A DNA stretch of 64,000 nucleotides from positions 3,720,001-3,784,000 of the forward strand of contig JAJTTP010000002.1 in the NCBI GenBank assembly GCA_023313575.1, read 5' to 3'. Positions 32,425 to 42,169 of this stretch are shown piece by piece. The stretch comes from Eutypella sp. D-1 (lineage: Eukaryota > Ascomycota > Sordariomycetes > Xylariales > Diatrypaceae). Position 1 is the first letter of the stretch. The number at the start of each line of letters is the position of its first letter. The notes beneath the pieces are model-generated. The model was not told the origin of the DNA and searched no databases. It saw only the letters and a list, made by a program, of their open reading frames with translations. The position numbers and the translations under genes were made by a program.

Positions 32425-33969
32425 ATGCACACTTTTAACCCCCTCGCCGTCGCCGCCCTGGCCTTCTTGTCGGCCCTGCCCGCCGCCGGGGCTGCTGGTC
32501 TGTACACCAAGAGCTCCCCGGTCTTACAGGTCGACGCTAAGAATTACGATCGTCTGATCACCAAATCCAACTACACCTCCGTAAGTCTTTCTTAAGTCAT
32601 TTGTTAAAAACATATAGAAAAAATATACGGACGGAAACGAGTGGCATTGACTAACCCTAATCCTTCTAATCCATCTATCTAGGTCGTCGAGTTCTACGCG
32701 CCGTGGTGCGGACACTGCCAGAACCTGAAGCCGGCCTATGAGAAGGCGGCCAAGAACCTTGACGGCCTGGCCAAGGTTGCGGCCGTGAATTGCGACGATG
32801 ACGATAACAAGACGCTATGTGGCATGATGGGGGTCAAGGGGTTCCCCACGCTCAAGACGGTGCGGCCGGGCAAGAAGCCCGGGTCCAAGCCCGTCGTCGA
32901 GGACTACAACGGCCCGCGATCCGCCAAGGGCATCGTCGACGCCGTCGTCGACAAGATCAACAACCACGTGAAGCGCCTCACTGACAAGGACGCTGATGCC
33001 TTCCTCGACGCCGACCCCGAGGTCCCCAAGGCCATCCTGTTCACCGAGAAGGGCACCACGAGCGCCCTGCTGCGAAGCATCGCCATCGACTTTCTCGACG
33101 TCATCTCCGTCGCTCAGGTCCGCGACAAAGAGACCAAGACGAACGAGAGGTTCGGCGTCACCTCCTACCCCACCCTCGTGCTGATCCCCGCCAGCGGCAA
33201 AGAGCCGGTAGTCTACGACGGCGAGCTAAAGAAGGACGCCATGGTGAAGTTCCTGTCGCAGGCGGGCGAGCCAAACCCCGACCCCGCGCCCAAAGGCAAG
33301 GCCGACAAGGACAAGAAGGATAAGAAGGATAAGGACAAGAAGTCGTCCAAGTCCAAGTCCACCACTTCGAGCGAGCCTTCAGAATCGACCGACTCCGCCG
33401 ACGCTCCCGTAGAAGACGCGCCCAAGCCCGTCGTCATCGAGGACGCGCCGGCCATCCCGGCCATCGTTGAGTCGGGTAAGCTGACAGAGAAGTGCCTAAA
33501 CAAGAAGTCCAAGACGTGCGTGCTGGCGCTCGTGCCCACGACGCACGGCGAGGCGGCGGAGAACGCGGTGGGCAGCCTCTCGCAGATCGCCTTCCACTAC
33601 GCCCGGCGCCAGCAGCACATATTCCCCTTCTACGAGGTCCACAAGGACGATGTGGCCGAGGCGGCGGGCATGCTCAAGAGCCTGGAGCTGTCCGGCGAGG
33701 TCGTCGTGGTGGCCGTCAACGCCAAGAAGGGGTGGTGGCGGCAGTACGAGGGGGAGCTGAAGCAGGAGCTCATCGACGCGTGGATCGACGCGATCCGCCT
33801 GGACGAGGGCACGAAGAAGAGGATCCCGGAGGGCGTCATCGGCGAGGCGGTCGAGGTCAAGGTCGAGGAGGAGGTTAAGATCAAGGTCGAGCCGGAGATG
33901 GAGACGGAGACGCCCATGAAGGGAGCGGATCCGACAGCGGAAGCGACGGTGGAACACGAGGAACTCTGA
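32425..33969 (+). CDS. ER protein disulfide isomerase (single CGHC, P5/Mpd1-like)
   Basis: Exons 32425..32580 and 32683..33969 with a 102-bp intron (GTAAGT, TCTAG); 480 residues. A signal peptide ends near residue 24 (PAAGAAG). One catalytic thioredoxin domain carries APWCGHC (Cys61 and Cys64) and the cis-Pro segment GFPTLK. A second thioredoxin-like domain (about 150-250) has no CxxC. A Lys/Ser-rich linker (about 260-290) leads to a third folded region and an acidic tail. The protein should oxidise or isomerise disulfides in the ER lumen. The last four residues are HEEL, a variant of the HDEL retention signal. The layout matches the fungal P5/PDIA6-like or Mpd1-like group, whose members usually end in a clearer retention signal. 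Confidence 0.92.
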
Positions 33970-34333
33970 GAGTCGAAGCTAGTCAGCATTGAAGTTAGCA
34001 TAGTGAGCGATTGCGCGATTGCGCGATTGGTTGAGTCGGCGGAGTCTGTACCAAAGTATTCAATCAACAACTGAGTTGGTATCAAACCGACCTTGTATAC
34101 TGTGTCCTTTGCTGTTCCGCCCTTGTTCTTCTGCCCTTGTGCACTATAACCTTGACCGTATACCTTTTATCCTGGCCCTGTAATCCCGACCCTGCGACCA
34201 TGTACTTTCGTAGTTTTTGCAATCCCTCTTGCGTCCCCCAACGTGGCCTTACTTACAATTGGCTCGACACGATGTCACGACACGTCGCGATCCTCACCTC
34301 ATCGCAGCAGAACATCCAGACCACCCAGACCAC
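33970..34333. other. Intergenic between convergent PDI and RRP41
   Basis: 364 bp between the PDI stop and the RRP41 stop. A short GCGATTGC duplication lies at about 34009-34026. I see no gene; it should hold both terminators. Confidence 0.5.
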
Positions 34334-35206
34334 CTACGCCTCGATATCCATGGCCATGGTAGCGCCCTTCTCAACAGCGCCCTCCGCAATCATCGCGCGG
34401 CCCTTGGCCCTGACCTCCTTGTCGAGCAAGGCGCGGATGCCTCTGCAGCCGTCGGCGGCAGTGGCCATCATGCCCTCGAGCCTGGAGAGCTGAACGCGGC
34501 TCTCGCAGACGAGGACGGAGACTTTATCGGTGGCGCCGAGGGTGGCTATGGTGAGGGAGGGCAGCTCCTGTTCCTCCTGGGTATTGAGGTCGACGAGGGG
34601 GTCGGCGCTCTGGTCGTTGGCGGCGTAGGAGGAGGTGCTGCCGGCGGTGCAGGCGACGAGGTAGTCGGTCATGGGGATGCCGGCATCGACGAGGGCGAGG
34701 GTGGAGGCGTTGATGAGGGCGGCGAGCAGGGAGCCGTCCTGCGAGAGCACGTGCAGGCCGATGGAGATGGTGGACCGCGGCCACAGGTGGATGTGCAGGG
34801 TGCCGGCGAGGGCCTTGGAGATGGTGGCCTGGAGTTCCTGTATGCGTTTATCATTCCTGGCCCTCTTCTTCCGGTCCACGGAGCTGAAACCAGCAACGAC
34901 AATATTGACGACAACATCAGCACCGCCGCCGCCACCGCCGCCGCCACCGCCGCCTCCACCGGAGGTCGTCGCGTTCGAGGCAATCGGGGCAGTACCACCA
35001 GTACCACCAGCGCCACCTTTACGTCGACCGTCTTCGCTAGGCCCGGTCACGACGCACATGACCTTGGTGTTGCCCATCTCGAGGTAGGAGGAGCCGTCGG
35101 CGGCGTCCTGCGTGCGGATCTGGGCATGCAAACGGCGCAGCTCGTTCCATCGTCGGCCATCGACGCGCAGAAGCGCCAGGTTGTACGTCGAGGTGTCGAG
35201 CGGCAT
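34334..35206 (-). CDS. SKI6: Exosome complex component RRP41 (SKI6)
   Basis: Intronless, 290 residues. RRP41 is one of six RNase-PH-like subunits of the exosome ring that processes and degrades RNA in nucleus and cytoplasm. The start (MPLDTSTYNLALLRVDGRRWNELR) is the family's N-terminus, followed by DGSSYLEMGNTKVMCVVTGP, then a variable insertion, and DKRIQELQATISKALAGTLH, RSTISIGLHVLSQDGSLLAALINASTLAL and AGIPMTDYLVACTAG. The insertion (about residues 57-98) is unusually Gly-rich and contains 13 consecutive Gly (83-95), encoded by a CCG/CCA-type repeat at about 34921-34965. Like other eukaryotic RRP41 proteins it is expected to be structural, without phosphorolytic activity. A long antisense open frame over this gene is a by-product of its GC-rich codons. 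Confidence 0.95.
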   Translation of the reverse strand: MPLDTSTYNLALLRVDGRRWNELRRLHAQIRTQDAADGSSYLEMGNTKVMCVVTGPSEDGRRKGGAGGTGGTAPIASNATTSGGGGGGGGGGGGGADVVVNIVVAGFSSVDRKKRARNDKRIQELQATISKALAGTLHIHLWPRSTISIGLHVLSQDGSLLAALINASTLALVDAGIPMTDYLVACTAGSTSSYAANDQSADPLVDLNTQEEQELPSLTIATLGATDKVSVLVCESRVQLSRLEGMMATAADGCRGIRALLDKEVRAKGRAMIAEGAVEKGATMAMDIEA

Positions 35207-35890
35207 TGCGACGTAGATGAAGAGGTAGATGTAGATGTAGTGGTGGTGATGCGAAGGCGAGTGGTAGTAGAAGAATAAAAAGAAAAAGAAAAAAACATGA
35301 GTGCAACTGGTTTCTTGCAGTGGTGGGGATCCTTGGCACTCTTGGCAATTATAATGGGTTTACCGGATTATGTACTACCACTTAAGTACATATGTAGGTA
35401 GTGTGTACATGCCCCACTGTAACCCTACTGTACTTATAACCTACCACCCCACCGGGGCCACCTGGCGGAAGAGACTAACCTGGAATTAACTGGTCTGACA
35501 ACTAGGAACACCAGAATTCAGTGCCAATACCACTATTCCTAAAGTTCGTTAGAACCCCAAGTCCGTCAATCCCCGAAGCTTGTTACCCCCAAAGTCCAAA
35601 GTATTCTGAGCGGGCGGATGCTGGAAGCTGTCCCACTGTTTTCCTGCAAGCATGTCCGTACGCAATTCATCCTCGATATGAATGGCTTCGTCTTGATGAT
35701 CCTCGTCGTCATCCCCTATTGATGCAGTCTCTTCCCGTTCCCTACATATCGTCATTGTCGGGCTGATGCAAGTACCGTGCAAGTCATCCCATTGTTGCGC
35801 GTCGCCTATCTTCTCGTATATGTATTTTAGAAACTCTTCCCAACTCCGGTACCACCTGATGAAACATCCCTGACTTACCCTACATTCTGT
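35207..35890. other. Intergenic, nothing recognised
   Basis: About 680 bp between the RRP41 start and the P450 stop. It holds an A-rich tract next to RRP41 (35273-35295), one ACCTAGG-related motif and no supportable gene. Confidence 0.5.
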
Positions 35891-37538
35891 CTAGAACGCC
35901 CTTGGAATTTTTTGTTCTTCTTTACGGCGGCGTACTTGAACTCTCGGCGTGTTGTCGGCAAAGACATCGGTGCCAACTATCCTGACGCGGCTCTTGTCTC
36001 CACCAATAAATTCGATATCATACTTGAAGAGGATATGCGCCAACATAATCTTCAGCTCATGGGCCGCAAAAAAGCGGCCTGGGCATGCGTGTTTGCCCAA
36101 TCCAAAAGCGATGTGGTTTTTCGTGGCTGAGACAAGTTGAGCTTGCTGTTCTTGGCCTGATTGCACCCGAAGATTGTAGAATCTGTATGGGTCCCACTGT
36201 TTTGCGTTATGGTATGTCTTATCGCTCCGCATCATGTCCGTGATGACTGATGTCTGTGAGCCTTTGGGAATAGTTACCCCGTTCGGCAGTGTCGCATCCT
36301 CTTTGACGTATCGATTCATGATAGCGAGTGCCACCCCATCCAGCCGCTGGGTTTCCTTGAGGATGCTGTCAAGCAGCTGCATGTGGTAAACGCCAGTTTT
36401 GTTGAGGCCGTGTGTTGAAATCGCGTTCATGATTTCCTGACGGACCTCGTCCATGACCTTTGGATGCTCGGCAAGCCTGCTAGTGGTCTTGAACAGCAGG
36501 TCTCCTGTCGTATGGATGGCAGCCAGTGCTAGACCAGCCTGTGCCACGACCTCGTCGTATTCACGGTCGCCCGCTTGTTCATGGTACCATTCCAGGGCAT
36601 CCTCGTGGATTCCTTTGCCTCCATTCGCAGCCCTCTCACGTCGGCGCTGAGCGATGATTGGATTCAAGATTTGGTATGCTTCGCGCATTGATGCCCGTAC
36701 ACGCTTTGCACGAGTGTTGAACCATTGCATAACCCAACGAACGGGCAGAGAATACCTACCCAGTTCCTTGGACGCCATGAATGTGTCAACAGTATACGTG
36801 ACACTGAGTCGCAACCAATCTGGATTGCGAGATAACTCAGGTCCAACGAAGACTCGGGCTGTAACCCTCGATACCATGGAGAGTATTGTTTTCTGTAGTG
36901 GAATTTCATGAAATGCCATTTCTTCGCCCCATTGGTTGCTAAGGACATCCGCCATCGTGTCTGAGATAGTGCCGCTCAAGCGATCGATAGTTTGTGCGAG
37001 CTTCTTCTGCACCACCTCAATTGCGATGCCTGACTTGAGCAAGGATCCAAAGGGTTCGAATCCTGGCAGATAGCCCATCATATCCTTTCAGAATGTTAGC
37101 ATACATGATCAAGGCGCACGTTCGTTGTTCCAACATTACCCTATGGGCGAACTCTGTGAAGCTGAAACGCTTGTCGTTCTTGATGTACTCGGCGTAGTAC
37201 GACGGGAGGTATGTCATGATCTTGCGATCAGTGACAACGCAAAATGGACCGTCAGTCTTCAATATTGGGTTAGTTAAATACGCTCATCTCGTTGCATAGT
37301 CAGGATTTGAGTTGGATAAATGGTTTACCTGCTTTTGCCCTTCCAACAACAGTTCAGCTGCATTGGCCATAAACCGTTTCCTTGCATTCATCCATGTCCA
37401 ATCTCCCTTTTCCACATTGATGACGGGAAAGTTGCGAGATGCAGTAAAGCTCCCCACAACCCAAGACGAAGCAAAAGCAATGAGCAGAGATAAAATTAAA
37501 ATATACGGAACAACTAGTGGCTCGGAGTTTAGAGACAT
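35891..37538 (-). CDS. Cytochrome P450 monooxygenase (ER-anchored, fungal)
   Basis: Three exons, 37538..37329, 37256..37140 and 37084..35891, with introns of 72 and 55 bp; 506 residues. An N-terminal membrane anchor (about 9-30) places it on the ER. The I-helix region reads AGLALAAIHTTGDLL (HTT in place of the common AGTDTT), followed by the ExxR motif KETQR, a proline-rich entry before PYRFYN, and the heme loop FGLGKHACPGRFF with Cys443 as the iron ligand. The heme loop and the LPGFEPF block fit the fungal ent-kaurene-oxidase-like and indole-diterpene P450 groups. The reaction is oxidation of an unknown, probably terpenoid or other specialised substrate, using NADPH and P450 reductase. It is divergent with the cupin gene 730 bp away, suggesting shared control. 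Confidence 0.92.
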
Positions 37539-38268
37539 TGCGATTGGTCTTGGTATATCCTGTGGTGAAGAACACGTCGTCTTTTACGGCGTTGGCGTTA
37601 GGTAAGTTGCATATCCTAGATGTGGGAATGGCTGCGAATAGAATCAAGCCAAATCATGTTTTTCAAAGCACTGTACGCCGGCCGTGACTTTTTCGCTGCA
37701 CGAAAAATTCCAAGATGATAACAAAATGTGTAATTTATTTCGTAGACCTTGATTGGTTTCGATCAATTGCGGTATCCCTTTCAAGACCTCCCTGACCCGA
37801 GGCTGCGTACCTACAATGGTATGACAACGAATAATAAGCACTAAGAGATGGATCAGACACACTAGAGTATGCATAAGCATGCTTCATATACCTGAGGGCT
37901 AATCTCGATTAACCAATAGCTTACCATAACCATCTAGAAGTCGGGGCCTCTCAATATATGGACATGTAACTCACTGAATTGCTCTGAGCTGACAGTTCTC
38001 GGGATCTCATTTCAGCCCGTTTTGAAAGATAGGAGCTTAGGAAGTTAAGGATGCTTCTTGGTCATCAAGTTTAGCAGATCATCCAGGGGCTGAGAAAAGC
38101 ACGTACGAATAATAAGCGCGAAGCCTATTCCTTCACATTGCTTCAAGTACACGCTGCAGCTCTAACGCAAGATTACATCGTTTAGATTCCGATGGTGTGA
38201 TAAATAGAAGGGAGCTTCACAACTACCAGATCGAAACATAGGGAGCGTCACAAGATACCATCGCACTC
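37539..38268. other. Divergent promoter region of P450 and cupin genes
   Basis: 730 bp between the start codons of two divergently transcribed genes. A GATAAATAGAAG segment at about 38199 is a plausible core promoter for the cupin gene. No gene is visible inside, and I could not identify a clear shared operator. Confidence 0.5.
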
Positions 38269-38847
38269 ATGCCGACAGCCACCCCATCAGACGACACTCC
38301 GGTGCCCCCTAACAGGCTCCCGGCACCAAGCCGTGTTATCACGACACACTCTGATCTCGGGAAGTCCGTCTTTGACAAGACGCTGCCCCGTGAGGTCCCT
38401 GTCCAGGTCCTCGACCCCCGCGCCTATGCGGCGCTGACCTACGTAACTACCATTCCCGCGACACTAACCGGCGATGACGTCGACCTGCGCACCTACACCA
38501 ACCTCCTCCAAGACCCACCTGGACTGACAATTCCCAATGCGGCCGTTCTACGCACCTACGACATGGCCCCGGGTGTTGCGTCGCCGCTGCACCGCACCAC
38601 ATCCATCGATTTCCTGGTTGTGTTGAACGGGGAGATGGAGTTGACGCTGGATTCAGGGGAGGTGCAGAAGATTAGGGCAGGAGAAGTGGTGATCCAGCGT
38701 GGAACGATGCACTCTTGGAAGAATGTAAGCGATGACTGGTCGCGAATGCTCGCCGTGACCATCCCTGTGAACAAGTTGGTAGTGGGTGGTGAGGCGAGAG
38801 GAGAGGACTTAGGTGGAATCAGAGGTTTAAAGGATTCGGAGCGGTAA
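38269..38847 (+). CDS. Cupin-fold protein (cupin_2)
   Basis: Intronless, 192 residues. The cupin barrel spans about residues 90-170: a PGVASPLHRTTSIDF segment with the metal-binding His, FLVVLNGEMELTLDSGE, then RAGEVVIQRGTMHSWKN with the second His in motif 2. Fungal members of this size are often encoded in or near secondary-metabolite clusters, where some act as decarboxylases, isomerases or dioxygenases and others only bind ligands. Motif 1 has one His rather than the usual HxH, so metal chemistry is uncertain. No signal peptide; probably cytosolic. It pairs head-to-head with the P450 gene. Confidence 0.85.
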   Translation: MPTATPSDDTPVPPNRLPAPSRVITTHSDLGKSVFDKTLPREVPVQVLDPRAYAALTYVTTIPATLTGDDVDLRTYTNLLQDPPGLTIPNAAVLRTYDMAPGVASPLHRTTSIDFLVVLNGEMELTLDSGEVQKIRAGEVVIQRGTMHSWKNVSDDWSRMLAVTIPVNKLVVGGEARGEDLGGIRGLKDSER

Positions 38848-39884
38848 TTTAGCAGCGCAAAGTTCATTGTACAGAAATACTTTCGTACGATGGACTAGTA
38901 GCTAGGTACTCTATGGCACGCTGCAGGGACGCGTAACCCTCGCGCAACAAGTCATACCCGAAAGAGCCATCTGGGATGTGTATAAATAGCAGGATAGATG
39001 GTTTAGAAGTATACCAGAAATCAGTCGTTGAACGGACTGTTGAGTTGAAGGCCAAGACTGAGACATCGAGACCGTCGTGTATATAAGAGACGTCTTCCTC
39101 CCACTATGTAGATAGCTGAACCTTCAAGTCAATTAAGTCATATTCTCCAGTTAACACGGACTACACCCTGCCCTCAGCTACCTTCTAACTCCTTCACTCC
39201 ATGACTGTTAAAATGGAGGATATTACTTGATTGGCTTGAAGGTTTAGCTACTTCTACATACATAAGTAGTGGGAGAAAGACGTCTCTTATACACATGACG
39301 GTCTTGGTGTCTCAGGCTTCACCTTTACTTCAGCAGTGACCAACCCCTCCAATAGTGGCTCTAAGCCCCAGAGAGCCCATGCAGCTAATCTGGGAGAGAG
39401 ACTTGATGTGCATTAGTACGGGATGGTCACAAGGCCATCTACTATCCAATTTAAGCTAAATGGAGTGTGTGGGGATAGCTCATCGTCTCGGTGGGCTACT
39501 AAGTCCAGTATTAGCCATCTAATAATGATCCACGATAAACTGACCTGTAGATTCATCTTTAGGAAAAGCATAGACATCTGACTGCCGAAGTACTTGGACT
39601 CTGTCTAAAACAAATAATTACAAGATGTTACGTTCCAGAGATCGCAAATCGTAGATGGTGAAAAATCTAGGTTGGCATAGATAGGAACGAAATCTCTAGA
39701 TACAGAATGTGGTGTGCCCCCTACTTATACACCTTCGCGAACCCCGGACTTAAGGTGACCCGTTCCACTATAACCGATCCTCCCTATTCTCGAATAGCGC
39801 TCACCCTAGTGAGGCTCAACTAAATCGTGACACATTCGGACTCTACACCGTAAGCCATCACCTGCTCCAAGCAAATTTGCCTTT
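38848..39884. other. Intergenic with a MITE-like inverted repeat
   Basis: About 1 kb between the cupin stop and the MFS stop. Its main content is the inverted-repeat element at 39058-39315. I see no gene elsewhere in the stretch. Confidence 0.6.
39058..39315. mobile_element. MITE-like foldback element
   Basis: Two long inverted arms, 39058-39155 and 39207-39315, match over nearly their full length with scattered mismatches and one 11-12 base gap, around a spacer of about 50 bp. The ends read CTGAGACA and TGTCTCAG. There is no coding capacity. No target-site duplication is obvious. The size and structure fit a miniature inverted-repeat transposable element; if transcribed it would fold into a long hairpin. 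Confidence 0.75.
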
Positions 39885-41703
39885 CTATACTCCGCTAGTA
39901 CTTGGAGGCTTTTTGGTCTTCGTCTTCAGGCCATAATCAGACTGATGCGTCTTTCTGAGCTTGTATTCCTTCTGCAAAAATGTGAGAGCGAAGCAAAGGC
40001 TTGATAATCCGACGCCGACCTGGAATACGAGCTTGAGGCTGTCCGTGAATATTTCAATCACTTGCTCTCGAGACTGCTCTGGTAATACCATGATCAGATC
40101 AGCGGAAGCAAATGAATACCCATTGCCGTGGGAGAGCCTGGTACGAAGTGAAGGATCCGACACACGCTCCCCGACGAGGGATCCAAATCGGGAATTGAAA
40201 ATCGCGGCTGGCACAGAAATTCCCCATACGCCACCAAACTCCCTAAAAAACCCCCAAGTCGAGGTTGCTGGGCCACGGAGCTTTTCCTCAACGCTGGCCT
40301 GGACCGCTGGAAGAGTCGAGGTCATTAGCTGGCCCAGGCCAATGGACCACACGCACTGACACACTACCACGACGGCGATGGAAGTGTTATCATTGAACAT
40401 AGTAAAGAGCCCGTAGCCGACAAACATCAGTGCGAATCCCACGATGTGGAAGATCTTGTACTTCCCGAAACGCGTGATGACTAGCCCAGTCACGATGGCG
40501 AGGGGGAGTGGTAGGAGGACTGAAGGCAAGAGTAGTACGCCGGCAATTTCGGCACTCTGCAGGAGCACACCCTGAAAGTAAACAGGCAGATAATATGTGG
40601 TCCAGATGGCGAACATGAATTGCATGAATGCTAGGAAGAGATTAATGTCAGTGGAGTAGGTTTTGAAGATAACCGTGTAGACAGTGGGCTCGCGGACCCA
40701 GGGTGACCAGCTTTCATAGACCATGGCACCGACCAGACCACAGAGGCCGATGATAAGGAGACTAAGGACTTGAGCCGACGTCCAGGCGTACTCTGCACCA
40801 CCCCACGAAAGAGATATAAGCGTCACCGCTGTGGAGGCGACGATAAGTGCATTCCCGATATAGTCAATCCGTTTGATCTTTTCCATGAAGGTCTGCTTAG
40901 TTGAATATTCAACCAGTAGCAGGAAATACATCATGACCAGAGTTGCTCCGCCTATGGGGAGGTTGATCCAAAAAACCTGTATGACTTATTAGCCACCGCT
41001 TCTTCGTCGCTTAGATTGGTGTTTCACCCAGCGCCAAGAGATATGCTGCACCATAATGCCGCCCAGGAAAGGTCCTATGGCGGTGCCCAAAGATAGCGCG
41101 CCGAAAAGATAACCGACATATGTGGGCACTTCGCGTGGGGAGACAAGGTCGCTGATAATCAGTTGACCGATGATGGTCATGCCGCCGCCACCGAGCCCCT
41201 GTACACCACGACCAGCAATCATCGTGGGAGTCGAATCTGCACCGCCCGAGATACCACTACCCAAAGTGAAAAGCGCAACGGCTGCGATTAGGGGCCACCG
41301 ACGCCCGGTCACAGCGGCCAGTTGGCCCCAGAACGGGATGAAGGCGGTTCTGGAAAGGCCATGATATGGTCAGGGCGATATAATCCTTGGCAATCAGAAG
41401 GTGAATGGAAGAAACTTACTTGCACAGAAGGTAGGCATTGACAAACCACACATAAGCACCCCCAGCATTAAGTGCGTCGACAATGTAGGGAAGGGCGGAC
41501 GATATGATGGTGCTCTCAATAGCGGCCATGAAGGTTGATACCAGTAGTGGAATCATGACGGCCCATAATCGCCATTTACTTTCTGTACGCGGACGCTCAG
41601 GTGCAGGTGACTGTAGGCTTGGTAAATTATCGCGCGATAAGAACAGTTCAGCGTCGGAGACAGGCTGAAGGTCGCCATGAGCTACCGCCACTATCTTTGC
41701 CAT
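39885..41703 (-). CDS. MFS transporter (14-TMS, DHA2-like efflux pump)
   Basis: Three exons, 41703..41420, 41349..41028 and 40976..39885, with introns of 70 and 51 bp; 565 residues. A cytosolic N-terminus of about 45 residues precedes the first helix (AVMIPLLVSTFMAAIESTIISSALPYIV), which contains the family's acidic residue. The GRR motif in the 2-3 loop reads AVTGRRWPLI, and motif C-like GLGGGGMT and GTAIGPFLGG follow. Helix count is about 14, as in the DHA2 drug:proton antiporters and toxin efflux pumps of fungal clusters. The exon 2 to 3 junction falls after ISWRW and rejoins at VFWINLPIGG. It exports or imports a small organic molecule across the plasma membrane; the neighbouring acyltransferase and P450 suggest a specialised metabolite. 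Confidence 0.92.
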
Positions 41704-42169
41704 GTCTACCCGGGGATGGGGAGTAGGAATTCAAGCTCAAAAGTCAGGAAGAGGACCATCACACGGACGCTTTGACGAATGCTGTGTGCAACGAATTAGG
41801 CCCTAAGCTGCCGGCCTGTCCTGAAATGTTAGCTGACGCTGCTACTATAGTAATGGAAATTGGCAGAAGGGCTCCCTCAAGTAAGCTCTAACACATTTCA
41901 GGGGGTTTTCTTCTCCAGCAGTGACATCCAGGGCTGCCAAAAGTAAGCGCTATCCCATAAATTGTCAATCCGAAACGGAAATGTGGTTACCATGTTAAAA
42001 ACGAGGGCAGTAGCCATTCGGGGTAGCACAGGCCTCTACGAACCTGTCAGTTACCGAGTAATACATAGTTGGCAGTCTAGGGAATACTGTAAAGCGAGTC
42101 GCACCCGTCTCTACTTCGAAAGAAACAAGATCGGCACAATAGTCACATCATCAACCCAACCGCCATAAC
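41704..42169. other. Divergent promoter of MFS and acyltransferase genes
   Basis: 466 bp between the two divergent start codons. It includes a TCCGAAACGGA everted palindrome (listed separately). No gene lies within it. Shared use by both genes would give coordinated expression. Confidence 0.55.
41969..41979. promoter_or_regulatory. Candidate Zn2Cys6 regulator site CCG-N3-CGG
   Basis: The near-palindrome TCCGAAACGGA places CCG and CGG three bases apart, an everted arrangement used by some fungal zinc-cluster regulators. It is centred between the MFS and acyltransferase genes. A site this short could occur by chance. Confidence 0.25.

Noticed and set aside
33496..33957. Long open frames opposite to the PDI gene
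   Set aside because: Repetitive Arg/Leu composition caused by antisense reading of acidic and Lys-rich codons.
34217..35278. 353-residue open frame on the plus strand across RRP41
   Set aside because: Gly/Val-rich antisense shadow of the GC-rich RRP41 gene, without any domain.
37040..37062. GGGTTCGAATCC, resembling a tRNA T-arm
   Set aside because: It lies inside the P450 coding sequence at the conserved GFEPF block, and no acceptor or anticodon arm surrounds it.
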